6,450 nt of DNA from Cryomorphaceae bacterium (GTDB taxonomy: Bacteria > Bacteroidota > Bacteroidia > Flavobacteriales > Schleiferiaceae), in the NCBI GenBank assembly GCA_003507115.1, contig DNWN01000135.1, forward strand, positions 339 to 6,788. Direction: 5' to 3'. A program made the translations under genes and the position numbers. The first letter of the stretch is position 1. Every line of letters starts with the position of its first letter. Shown piece by piece: positions 1 through 6,450 of the stretch. The notes below the pieces were generated by a model, which saw only the letters and a list, made by a program, of their open reading frames with translations, was not told where the DNA came from and searched no databases.

Positions 1-336
1 AGAACGGTTGATGGCCATACGCCACTTTTGACGGAACAACAAGAGGACCGCCGAGATCAGCGTACCCGCGTGACCAATACCGACCCACCAAACGAAGTTG
101 GTGATGTCCCACGCCCATCCTACCGTCTTGTTTAGACCCCAGACCCCGATACCCGTTCCGATGGTATACATGATGCAGCCTACGCCCCAGAGGAACATGA
201 CCAGCGAAATCGAAAAGACGATCCACCACGCTTTCGGGGCAGCGGTTTCTACAGGACGAGCCACATCCACGGTGATGTCCTTGTAGGACTTATCCCCTAG
301 AATAAGTGGTTCGCGTACGTTTGATTCGTAATGCAT
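1..336 (-). CDS. actC: ActC, NrfD-like quinol-oxidising membrane subunit of alternative complex III (5' part only)
   Basis: This is the first 112 residues of an integral membrane protein that runs off the left edge. It starts at the ATG at 336-334 with MHYESNVREPLILGDKSY, the family's usual opening. Two hydrophobic segments are visible, at about residues 36-60 and 82-101. The second lies in the conserved stretch WDITNFVWWVGIGHAG, whose His89 is typical of NrfD/PsrC-type subunits. Family knowledge: ActC binds and oxidises menaquinol at the periplasmic side of the inner membrane and passes electrons to the Fe-S clusters of ActB. The gene begins 14 bases after the actB stop, so it is co-transcribed with actB. 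No clear Shine-Dalgarno sequence precedes it, as is usual in Bacteroidota. Full-length members have roughly 450-490 residues, so about three quarters of the gene lies outside the window. The identification is firm. Confidence 0.95.
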   Translation of the reverse strand, partial: MHYESNVREPLILGDKSYKDITVDVARPVETAAPKAWWIVFSISLVMFLWGVGCIMYTIGTGIGVWGLNKTVGWAWDITNFVWWVGIGHAGTLISAVLLLFRQKWRMAINRS

Positions 337-350
337 AATTCGCGAGAGTT

Positions 351-3300
351 TTAGGCGCGGTTGCGAACTTTAGTTTGATAGAAGACAGAAGGTTGCGTAC
401 CTACTTCCTCGAGGAGGTGGTAAGAACGTGCGTCGTTTTTGGCTACTTGCACTCGGCTTCCTGCCGTGTTCACGTCGCCAAAGGTGATGGCTCCCGTATC
501 ACACGCCTGCGCACAAGCCGTGGTAAAGGCGCCGTCTGCCAGCGGCTCACCCGCTTTCTTGGCCTCCAGCTTGCCGTATTGGATACGTTGGATACACATG
601 GTACACTTCTCCATGACACCACGCGAACGAACCGTGACATCCGGATTCAAGACCATGCGACCGTAATCATCTTGGGCAGGGTTCACCGAAGTGAAGCGCT
701 CGTTTTTCTGGTAGTTGAACCAGTTGAAGCGGCGCACCTTATACGGACAGTTGTTCGCGCAATAGCGCGTACCGATACAGCGGTTGTAGGCCATATGGTT
801 CAAGCCCTCGCGAGAGTGCACCGTAGCTCCTACGGGACAAACCGTCTCACAGGGCGCGTGGTTACAGTGTTGACACATCACGGGCTGGAAGACCACATCG
901 GGGCTTTCCCCGGGAACTTCCATGGCCGCATACATGTCGATGCCCCCTAAGTTCTCCTCATCAGCACGATCCTTCGACATGTCCGAAGAATAGTAGCGGT
1001 CGATGCGCAACCAGTGCATATCACGGAAATTGCGTATCTCTTGCTTACCCACCACGGGAACGTTGTTCTCCAGGTGGCAGGCAATGACGCAAGCGCCACA
1101 ACCCGTACAGCTGTTGAGGTCGATACTCATGTTCCACATGTGCATCGTTTCGTGATCGTGATTCGTCCACAAGTTGGCATCGTTGGCCGAAACCGTACCG
1201 TCCATCGTGTGGAAAGTGGGCTTTTCGTTCCAGCTTTGGCCAGATTGGTCCGCCATGTAGTCCGCCAAGGTTACTTCATTGACAATCTTGCGGCCCATCA
1301 TGGTGTTGCCCAGCTGGGTTGAGGCAAACTCGTGCTCACCTTCTTGAACCGTGATGCTCACAACACCCGAACCTTGAGGCAGGTTCAGTGCATAGGCATT
1401 CACACCCAGGCCATCTGCCACCCGGCCTGCTGACGTGCGTCCGTAGCCCACTGCGAGGCCAAAAGTGCCTTGTGCTTGACCCGGTTGAATCAACGCAGGA
1501 ACATTTTCCAAGGTATAGTCGCCCGCTTTCAGCGTAACGAGGCTACCATTCAGGGCCCCGTCGGATTGCGTTTCATTGACAATGCCCAAGGCCAACGCAT
1601 CTTTCGCGCTCACCGTGATATAATTGTCCCACGCAGCGCGAGAAATTGGGTCGGGCAATTCGTGCAACCATGGATTGTTGGACTGATTTCCGGCACCCAC
1701 GGTTTTTTGGTACAAGGCCAATTCAAAATCACCGCCTTGCATCTTGGTCGCCGTCTTCGCGGCTTCCGAAGCACCCGCCATCGCGCGTGTCGCGGCCTCC
1801 GAAGCGCTCGCGGAACTGGATGCAGACACCGTAGCACCTCCATCGTGTAATGTCTGTGACCAGCTCAATCCTTTCGCTGCCACCGTGGCCTTGACCCAGT
1901 CTTTGGCGGACTTGGTCTCACCGACCAAGCTGCCCAAAACCTCGATCGCAGGCTTGCTATTGAACAACGGACGAATTGTGGGTTGGGATACGGCCAACTC
2001 CGTGGAGATTGGCATGAAGTCCGCCCAAGATTCGAGGTAGTGAGGGACCGGTGCTGCCGCGCCACACAGGCTGGCTGTTTCGTCCAAGCGATCCGTGAGG
2101 CTCAAACTGTAGTCTACTTTGGCCATGGCTTCGGCAAAGCCTGGGCGCACGTAGGCGGGATTCGCACCGACCAGTACCATCGTACCGACCGAACCAGCCT
2201 TCATGTCCGCCATGGTATTGGCCAAAGAGCGGTCATTGCCCGAACGGATGAAAATGGGTTGATCCACACGCAACGTGGTGCCGAGGTTGCCCAAGGCCGC
2301 ATTCACTGCCGCGGCTAGGTGTGCATTCGCTCCAGAGTTTCCGCCCACCATCACGATGGAACGTCCTTTCGCGGCGACCAATTCCTTGGAAACCGTATCC
2401 ATAGCAGACTGCACCGCCGCGGACAAGGCGCCCACCGTCAGGTTGCTGCCCGATACTTTGTTGTATACGTAGGCCAACGCACTTCCGACTTCGGAAGGCT
2501 TGATTTTGATGCGCTTATCGGCATTGGCACCTGACAAGCTCAGGTTCGATTCCACTTGAATGTGGCGCAGCATACCTTGGCCTGGCTTGCGGCGATCCGC
2601 AAACGCCTTGGACATCTGCTGAGCCGTCGAGCCATTCAAGAAGTCTTCGCCAAATGACACGACGAGATCTGCACCAGCGAAGTCGACCGTGGGTAGCGCA
2701 CGAGCGCCGGTCAAGGCCTCCCAAACGTCGAGGACTTCGGACGAAGAGACCGCATCGATTTCGACGTGATTAAAGTTGTTGTAGTTCTGGCGCAAAGAAG
2801 CGATCAGGCTCTTAAAGGAAGGGCTGAACACGCTCCCCGTGACGAGGACAAATTGCTTGCCAGATGTGACCGAAGCGGCAACGGCTTCCTTGAGGTCGCC
2901 CTCAATGGTAGACCAATCCGTTTCAACACCCGCTTTAACAGGTTGACGCAAGCGCGCCGAATCGTACAAAGACAAGACGCTCGCTTGGGCACGGCCGTTG
3001 GTACCGCGGTTGAAGCGTCCCTCGTCACCAGGCTCAATTTTGATGGGACGGCCTTCGCGCGTCTTCACCAGAACAGAAGCAAAATCCTGACCATCGGTAT
3101 ACGCTGACGCGTAGTACGTCGGCATACCGGGCGTCAAGCTATCCGGCTTCACGACGTAGGGAATGCTCTCTACAATGGGAGACTCACACGCTGCCAACGT
3201 AGCCGCAGCGGTCGAGAATCCCAAATATTTCAAGAAATCTCGACGGGAAGTTTGGGCATTGCCCATGAGTTTATCGTCACCTAAAAACTGCTCCATCGGA

Positions 3301-3395
3301 ATCTCCGTCGCAAACTCATTTTGAGCCATACGTTGAGATACTTCCGAGTTGGCCAGCTGGTCAAACCCTTTCCAATAGACCTTATCCGTTGCCAT
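351..3395 (-). CDS. actB: ActB, molybdopterin-oxidoreductase-like / four-cluster Fe-S subunit of alternative complex III
   Basis: This 1014-residue periplasmic electron-transfer subunit carries electrons from the quinol site of ActC to the hemes of ActA. A twin-arginine motif (SRRDFLKYLGF, Arg51-Arg52) begins unusually far into the protein and is followed by a lipobox-like LAAC with Cys70. This implies Tat export and lipid anchoring. Residues about 75-690 resemble the molybdopterin oxidoreductase fold; in this family that part holds no molybdenum cofactor. A Ser/Ala-rich stretch lies at about 522-551. The C-terminal domain has DmsB/NrfC-like cysteine motifs: Cys763/766/769/773, Cys841/844/849/853, Cys873/879/883 and Cys931/934/961/965. 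In the third group Thr876 stands where a cysteine would normally be, which fits the one [3Fe-4S] plus three [4Fe-4S] clusters known for ActB. I chose the ATG at 3395-3393; a TTG nine bases upstream (3404) is also in frame but abuts the actA stop. The length is normal for the family. Confidence 0.95.
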   Translation of the reverse strand: MATDKVYWKGFDQLANSEVSQRMAQNEFATEIPMEQFLGDDKLMGNAQTSRRDFLKYLGFSTAAATLAACESPIVESIPYVVKPDSLTPGMPTYYASAYTDGQDFASVLVKTREGRPIKIEPGDEGRFNRGTNGRAQASVLSLYDSARLRQPVKAGVETDWSTIEGDLKEAVAASVTSGKQFVLVTGSVFSPSFKSLIASLRQNYNNFNHVEIDAVSSSEVLDVWEALTGARALPTVDFAGADLVVSFGEDFLNGSTAQQMSKAFADRRKPGQGMLRHIQVESNLSLSGANADKRIKIKPSEVGSALAYVYNKVSGSNLTVGALSAAVQSAMDTVSKELVAAKGRSIVMVGGNSGANAHLAAAVNAALGNLGTTLRVDQPIFIRSGNDRSLANTMADMKAGSVGTMVLVGANPAYVRPGFAEAMAKVDYSLSLTDRLDETASLCGAAAPVPHYLESWADFMPISTELAVSQPTIRPLFNSKPAIEVLGSLVGETKSAKDWVKATVAAKGLSWSQTLHDGGATVSASSSASASEAATRAMAGASEAAKTATKMQGGDFELALYQKTVGAGNQSNNPWLHELPDPISRAAWDNYITVSAKDALALGIVNETQSDGALNGSLVTLKAGDYTLENVPALIQPGQAQGTFGLAVGYGRTSAGRVADGLGVNAYALNLPQGSGVVSITVQEGEHEFASTQLGNTMMGRKIVNEVTLADYMADQSGQSWNEKPTFHTMDGTVSANDANLWTNHDHETMHMWNMSIDLNSCTGCGACVIACHLENNVPVVGKQEIRNFRDMHWLRIDRYYSSDMSKDRADEENLGGIDMYAAMEVPGESPDVVFQPVMCQHCNHAPCETVCPVGATVHSREGLNHMAYNRCIGTRYCANNCPYKVRRFNWFNYQKNERFTSVNPAQDDYGRMVLNPDVTVRSRGVMEKCTMCIQRIQYGKLEAKKAGEPLADGAFTTACAQACDTGAITFGDVNTAGSRVQVAKNDARSYHLLEEVGTQPSVFYQTKVRNRA

Positions 3396-3404
3396 TTGCT
3401 TCAA

Positions 3405-4715
3405 TTAATAGTGGCACTTGCCGCATTCTAGACCACCGATTTTCTCGACTGTGATCTTTTCGTCGTGGAATTTTGCAGCGAGGCGCTCGTTGATGGTTTG
3501 CGTTCCCTCCTCCGCATTGGCGTAATAGCCATTTGCTTTCTTGACCTCCGTTTCGCGGTGGCAGTTAATACACCAACCCATCGTCAATTCAGAATACTGG
3601 TACATCACCTCCATTTCTTCCACCGGACCATGGCACGTCTGACAGGCGACTTGGCCAGCCGTGACGTGCTGAGCGTGGTTGAAGTAGGCGAGGTCAGGTA
3701 AGTTGTGCAAGCGAATCCATTTGACGGGCTTCTGCTCGTAGTTCTCGATGTAGGTGCGGTTTTCCGCGTCCCAGCCGATAGCCGCGTAAATTTTGGCGAT
3801 CTCGGGAGAGCGGTCGCCTGCGTATTTCAAGGCCCCAGCTTCATTGACAATCTCCGAGCCATCGATGTACATGTGGCAGTTCATGCACACGTTTGTCGAG
3901 GGAATACCGGAGTGCTTGGAGCTGCGCGCACTGCTGTGGCAATAGTTACAATCCACTTGGTTGTCGCCCGCGTGGATTTTGTGCGAGAAAGCGATAGGTT
4001 GAACCGGCTGGTAATTCTGTTCGACCCCCACGCCCATCATGAACCAAAACAACTGATAGAGGAAGGCCACCGTCACGACAATGGTCGCCGCCGTCATGAA
4101 ACGCTTGTTGCTCACCAACCATTGGGTCAGGGCGTTCGCGTCTTGAATCACGGTCGTCGCCGTATCGCCATGGACTTCTTTCAGGGTGTTGCGGATGCGC
4201 AACAAGAGCACCGTGAACAATGCCAAGAAGCCACCCAAAATGTAGAGCAGGGTGGTGTTGTCCTCTGCGGGAACGTTTGAGATTGGCACTGGAACGAGGT
4301 CCTTGCCCCCGGGAGCCGGGGCGGCTGCTGGCATGTCGGTGTAGGCCAAAATGCTTTGGATGTCGTCGTCCGAAAGATTTTCAAACGCGGTCATCACCGA
4401 GCCACCATACTCCTCAAAAATGGCGATGGCGTCCGCGTCGCCGCTAGCACGCAAGGCCGCATTGTTCCGAATCCAGGACAACAACCACGCCTCGGAGCGA
4501 CGCTCAGTCACCCCACCGAGGGCGGGACCGACGAGTTTTTTGTCCAATTTGTGGCAGGAAGCACAGTTGGCTTTGAAGAGTTTTTTGCCGAGTTCGGCAT
4601 CCACTTCCGCATGGAGCGGATTGGTTAAAGTGCTTATCATCAATATGATAGTCAAAGCACGTAATGCAGAGGTTGCGAAGAAGCGCATGCGTATGGGCGT
4701 TTTACTGCGGTTCAT
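3405..4715 (-). CDS. actA: ActA, membrane multiheme cytochrome c of alternative complex III with an N-terminal monoheme domain
   Basis: This 436-residue cytochrome is the electron-exit subunit of alternative complex III, passing electrons to a soluble or oxidase-attached cytochrome c. In order, it has a signal peptide (about 1-36, ending PLHA), a monoheme cytochrome c domain (CASCH 51-55, with Met108 a likely distal ligand), a Pro/Ala-rich linker (about 128-150) and two membrane helices (about 155-172 and 207-227). A pentaheme domain follows, with CXXCH motifs at 256-260, 277-281, 358-362, 382-386 and 431-435, the last just before the C-terminal Tyr. After signal cleavage the two helices place both heme domains in the periplasm. 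The gene is first in the operon, and actB starts 9 bases after its stop. The ATG at 4715 is the longest start. An ATG at 4688 (Met10) would give a more standard signal peptide and a longer leader from the predicted promoter, so the start is uncertain. The family call is secure. Confidence 0.93.
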   Translation of the reverse strand: MNRSKTPIRMRFFATSALRALTIILMISTLTNPLHAEVDAELGKKLFKANCASCHKLDKKLVGPALGGVTERRSEAWLLSWIRNNAALRASGDADAIAIFEEYGGSVMTAFENLSDDDIQSILAYTDMPAAAPAPGGKDLVPVPISNVPAEDNTTLLYILGGFLALFTVLLLRIRNTLKEVHGDTATTVIQDANALTQWLVSNKRFMTAATIVVTVAFLYQLFWFMMGVGVEQNYQPVQPIAFSHKIHAGDNQVDCNYCHSSARSSKHSGIPSTNVCMNCHMYIDGSEIVNEAGALKYAGDRSPEIAKIYAAIGWDAENRTYIENYEQKPVKWIRLHNLPDLAYFNHAQHVTAGQVACQTCHGPVEEMEVMYQYSELTMGWCINCHRETEVKKANGYYANAEEGTQTINERLAAKFHDEKITVEKIGGLECGKCHY

Positions 4716-4735
4716 AAGAGCTTTTTAAGGCAGTG

Positions 4736-4743
4736 CAAAAATA
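4736..4743 (-). promoter_or_regulatory. Putative Bacteroidota-type -7 box upstream of actA
   Basis: On the minus strand this reads TATTTTTG, an exact match to the Bacteroidota -7 consensus TAnnTTTG. It lies 20 bases upstream of the ATG at 4715 and 47 bases upstream of the alternative ATG at 4688. The -33 element is poor: the nearest TTG is at 4771-4769, with a gap of 25 bases, longer than the usual spacing of about 19-21. The position in a divergent intergenic region directly before the first Act gene supports the call. An eight-base, AT-rich match can arise by chance. Confidence 0.4.
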
Positions 4744-4845
4744 CAACACAGGGCTTCCGAGCATGGAACAATGTCACGGTGTTTTTCCTAATTTAAAATG
4801 TGTCTAAATAAGGCTGGGTTTCCAAGTTTTTCCGACCTTTGAGTC

Positions 4846-5289
4846 ATGCGTTATTGCCTCCTTTTCGCGGTCATTCTCGCCGGCATGGCCTGGCCTCATC
4901 TCCTGTCTTCAAAGACCGCCACATCGCTCACTGCACGATCCTCCGCTGATTCCATTATCGTGTTAGAAGGAGTGGCTTTGGATTCGGCTTGGAGCGCTCA
5001 CCGTCGACTTCTGGCCGCGGGAGTGATTCAAGGGCGTTCCATGGATATGGAGCGGTATACCATTCAAGTATTTAGCGGGAAGCGCCTCGAGGCGACCCAC
5101 TGGTACGGCCGCCTGCAAGATTCCCTGGGCACCTCCCAAGTATTATTGCACTTTGACGAACCCAATTTTAAAGTTTCTGTGGGCCTTTACCCGATTCGGT
5201 TGGCCGCTGAGCACGACCTCAAGCGCTGGCGCAGGAGCTTTCCCCAAGCCTTTGTGGTTCGTGCTCCGGATGTTCAGCCCGGCAAATGA
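4846..5289 (+). CDS. Small secreted SPOR-like domain protein
   Basis: This 147-residue protein has an N-terminal signal peptide (hydrophobic about 3-20, MRYCLLFAVILAGMAWP) and so is probably exported to the periplasm. Residues about 70-139 have the pattern of Bacteroidota SPOR domains: an opening YTIQVFSGKR strand, an amphipathic helix (81-95), a VLLHFDEPNFKVSVG strand pair, a second helix beginning RLAAEHDL, and a closing strand (QAFVV). SPOR domains typically bind denuded peptidoglycan glycan strands at division sites. This protein has no other domain; residues 25-69 are an unrecognised spacer. It stands alone on the plus strand, divergent from actA and convergent with the thioredoxin gene, whose 3' end it overlaps by 16 bases. 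Assignment rests on recalled family pattern, not a profile search, so binding to peptidoglycan is inference. The ATG at 4846 directly precedes the signal peptide. Confidence 0.7.
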   Translation: MRYCLLFAVILAGMAWPHLLSSKTATSLTARSSADSIIVLEGVALDSAWSAHRRLLAAGVIQGRSMDMERYTIQVFSGKRLEATHWYGRLQDSLGTSQVLLHFDEPNFKVSVGLYPIRLAAEHDLKRWRRSFPQAFVVRAPDVQPGK

Positions 5290-5585
5290 GCCCGGACCTG
5301 CTGGACGATGGTTTGGGCGGGTAACACCCCCGATTGACGCCAAAGGATTTTACCGTCTTTGAAGAAGGCCAGGGTGGGCACGCCCTGTACCTGGTAGGCT
5401 TGCGAAATAGCCGGATTTCGGTCCACATCGATCTTGACCACACGCACTTCGCCTTCCAGCGTTTTTGCTACATCGACTAAGATGGGCGCCAAGGCTTTAC
5501 ACGGACCACACCACGTGGCAAAAAAGTCGACCAATACCGGCTTCTCCCCGGTGACAAGGTCCTGGAATTTGGCCATTTCCGCCAT
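5274..5585 (-). CDS. trxA: Thioredoxin
   Basis: This is a 103-residue thioredoxin, a disulfide reductase normally kept reduced by thioredoxin reductase. The redox motif WCGPCK is at residues 25-30 (Cys26, Cys29), and the cis-proline is Pro70 in GVPTLAFFKDGK. The strand VLVDFFAT comes before the active site. No signal peptide is visible, so it should act in the cytoplasm. Length is normal for a single-domain thioredoxin. I chose the ATG at 5585; the open frame extends further upstream, but that part overlaps the rhodanese gene and has no thioredoxin character. An ATG at 5576 (Met4) is an alternative. It lies 14 bases after the stop of the two-domain rhodanese gene, so it is probably co-transcribed with it. 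It may reduce persulfides formed on those rhodaneses, which is inference. It may not be the organism's main TrxA, so the symbol is tentative. Confidence 0.9.
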   Translation of the reverse strand: MAEMAKFQDLVTGEKPVLVDFFATWCGPCKALAPILVDVAKTLEGEVRVVKIDVDRNPAISQAYQVQGVPTLAFFKDGKILWRQSGVLPAQTIVQQVRAHLPG

Positions 5586-5599
5586 GGTTCTGGGTGGTT

Positions 5600-6313
5600 T
5601 TAAGGCTTGACGAAAGGCTCGCTGGCGCTCCAGGCCATGAATCCACCTACCAAGTGGTGCACGTTGGTAAATCCAGCTTGCTTGAGCTGATTTAAGGCCT
5701 TTCCACTGCGACCGCCAGAGCGGCAATAGAGGTAGATCGCTTGGTCCTTGTCTTCGCCATAAGTCGCTTCCATTTGCGCCGCAAAATCCTCGCTGTAGAA
5801 GTCGATGTGTGCAGCGCCTTCGATTATGCCTTCGGCGACTTCCGCATCGGTCCGAACGTCCACCAGGACATGTCCTACACGGGCCGTTTTAAAGGCGTTG
5901 AGGTCCAAATTTTCGGGCCATTCGGTTGTGGCCGTCTGCTCCGTGGATGTTTCGGCGACTTGGCCGCATGCCGTGGTCGTGGTGAAAGTCAGGCCCAGGA
6001 TGGCTGCGCCCACGAGGGTGCGCAATTTGGTCCATGAACCTGCGTTGATGATGTTGGTGTATCCCATTTTTTCTAGGTTTTGCTTGGCCGCCGAGGCGCG
6101 CATGCCGCTGGCGCAGCAGAGCACGATTTCGGCGTTGGTGTCTTTAATTTTTTTTGGTAACGACGCAATGTTGTTCAGTGGAATGTTGAGCGCCTTCGCA
6201 GGGTGGCCGCTAGCAAACTCTGCGGGCGTTCGAACGTCGACGATGTGTGCACCGCGCGCAACCCACACTCTGGGGTCTTCTTTGGGTCCAAAAAGTTTAG
6301 CGAAAAATCCCAT
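5600..6313 (-). CDS. Two-domain rhodanese with an internal lipoprotein-like signal
   Basis: This 237-residue protein has two rhodanese (sulfurtransferase) domains. Domain 1 (about 1-97) has the HIVDVRTPAEFASGH strand and the active loop CCASGMR, with catalytic Cys67 and Arg72. Domain 2 (about 135-232) has VLVDVRTDAEVAEG and loop CRSGGRS, with Cys197 and Arg202, and ends GGFMAW. Both domains keep the catalytic cysteine. Between them, residues 96-117 run basic residues, a hydrophobic stretch (LVGAAILGLTF) and TTAC with Cys116, which looks like a lipoprotein signal peptide. A Thr/Glu-rich linker follows. Read as one chain, domain 1 would be cytoplasmic and domain 2 periplasmic. Alternatively these are two genes fused by a one-base difference near 6033-6037. 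The ATG at 6313 was chosen because MGFFAKLFGPK is a typical opening of small Bacteroidota rhodaneses. The upstream rhodanese gene stops 2 bases before it, so translation is probably coupled. Confidence 0.85.
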   Translation of the reverse strand: MGFFAKLFGPKEDPRVWVARGAHIVDVRTPAEFASGHPAKALNIPLNNIASLPKKIKDTNAEIVLCCASGMRASAAKQNLEKMGYTNIINAGSWTKLRTLVGAAILGLTFTTTTACGQVAETSTEQTATTEWPENLDLNAFKTARVGHVLVDVRTDAEVAEGIIEGAAHIDFYSEDFAAQMEATYGEDKDQAIYLYCRSGGRSGKALNQLKQAGFTNVHHLVGGFMAWSASEPFVKP

Positions 6314-6315
6314 GA

Positions 6316-6450
6316 TTACAGCTTGTGGATCAAGACCTCCCCATAACCGCCGCCGTTGTACAGACCCTCCACGCCTTGCGCTTGCAAAAATGCCAAGGCT
6401 TGGCCTGAACGGTTGCCTGACATACAGCAAAGCACCACAGGCTGCGACAT
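6316..6450 (-). CDS. Rhodanese-like protein, 3' end only
   Basis: These are the last 44 residues of a rhodanese domain that begins beyond the right edge. The visible part has strand PVVLCC, the active loop CMSGNR (Cys9 and Arg14 of the visible residues) followed by SGQAL, and the helix-strand ending GVEGLYNGGGY. The protein stops 10 residues later, as small single-domain rhodaneses do. The ATG at 6450-6448 is at the edge and falls inside the domain core, so it is not taken as the start. The stop is 2 bases upstream of the two-domain rhodanese gene, so both lie in one operon. The function as a sulfurtransferase is a family-level inference; substrate is unknown. Confidence 0.85.
   Translation of the reverse strand: MSQPVVLCCMSGNRSGQALAFLQAQGVEGLYNGGGYGEVLIHKL

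Noticed and set aside
375..2534. Several plus-strand open frames of 65-191 codons opposite actB
   Set aside because: They lie antisense to a clearly conserved gene, have no recognisable domain and have the Arg/His/Val-rich composition expected from the complement of GC-biased codons.
2300..3170. ActB as a catalytic molybdenum enzyme
   Set aside because: The fold resembles molybdopterin oxidoreductases, but the fusion to the Fe-S domain, the Act gene order and family knowledge identify it as ActB, which carries no molybdenum cofactor.
3705..4280. A 191-codon plus-strand open frame opposite actA
   Set aside because: It is antisense to the heme-binding coding sequence, shows no motif and is best explained as a shadow of the actA reading frame.
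4789..4841. Possible plus-strand promoter boxes before the SPOR-like gene (TAATTTAA at 4789, GACCTTTG at 4834)
   Set aside because: Both deviate from TAnnTTTG at one or two key bases, neither has a suitable upstream TTTG, and the second would leave almost no leader.
5276..5295. Seven-base direct repeat AGCCCGG on both sides of the SPOR-like stop codon
   Set aside because: It is too short to be meaningful and no insertion or recombination signature surrounds it.
5586..5726. Upstream extension of the thioredoxin frame by 47 codons
   Set aside because: The extension overlaps the rhodanese gene in another frame, has no signal peptide or thioredoxin character, and the ATG at 5585 fits the family length.
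6314..6430. Upstream extension of the two-domain rhodanese by 39 codons
   Set aside because: The same bases encode, in another frame, the rhodanese active loop CCMSGNR of the upstream gene; the extension is Arg/Gly-rich and unconserved in type.

Overview
The window looks like a chromosomal piece of a Bacteroidota bacterium, probably a Flavobacteriales- or Cytophagales-type aerobe. The main evidence is the alternative complex III (Act) gene order with family-typical ActB and ActC N-termini. Supporting signs are the lack of clear Shine-Dalgarno sequences and a TAnnTTTG-type promoter box in front of the Act genes. Base composition is by eye slightly above 50% GC, high for Flavobacteriia, so I do not assign a genus.

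Positions 1-4715 are read on the minus strand as actA-actB-actC. ActA (4715-3405) is a membrane multiheme cytochrome c with six CXXCH motifs, one in an N-terminal monoheme domain and five in the C-terminal part. ActB (3395-351) is a molybdopterin-oxidoreductase-like protein joined to a four-cluster Fe-S domain, with a Tat motif and a lipobox. ActC (336 to beyond position 1) is the NrfD-like quinol-oxidising membrane subunit. Spacing is 9 and 14 bases, so this is one operon that continues off the left edge. Together these genes form the core of a quinol:cytochrome c (or quinol:oxidase) oxidoreductase that replaces the bc1 complex.

Positions 4716-4845 are a short divergent intergenic region with a plausible promoter for the Act operon. 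A small plus-strand gene (4846-5289) encodes a secreted protein that looks like a SPOR domain. Its end overlaps, tail to tail, the end of a thioredoxin gene.

Positions 5274-6450 are a second minus-strand operon concerned with sulfur or thiol chemistry. It reads from the right edge as the 3' end of a rhodanese gene, then a two-domain rhodanese, then a thioredoxin. The two-domain protein has a lipoprotein-like signal between its domains. It looks like a cytoplasmic rhodanese fused to a periplasmic lipoprotein rhodanese, either a real fusion or the product of a one-base change. No RNA genes, mobile elements, CRISPR arrays or long repeats were seen. Nothing here is clearly an undescribed system; the rhodanese fusion and the monoheme-pentaheme ActA are the most interesting points.
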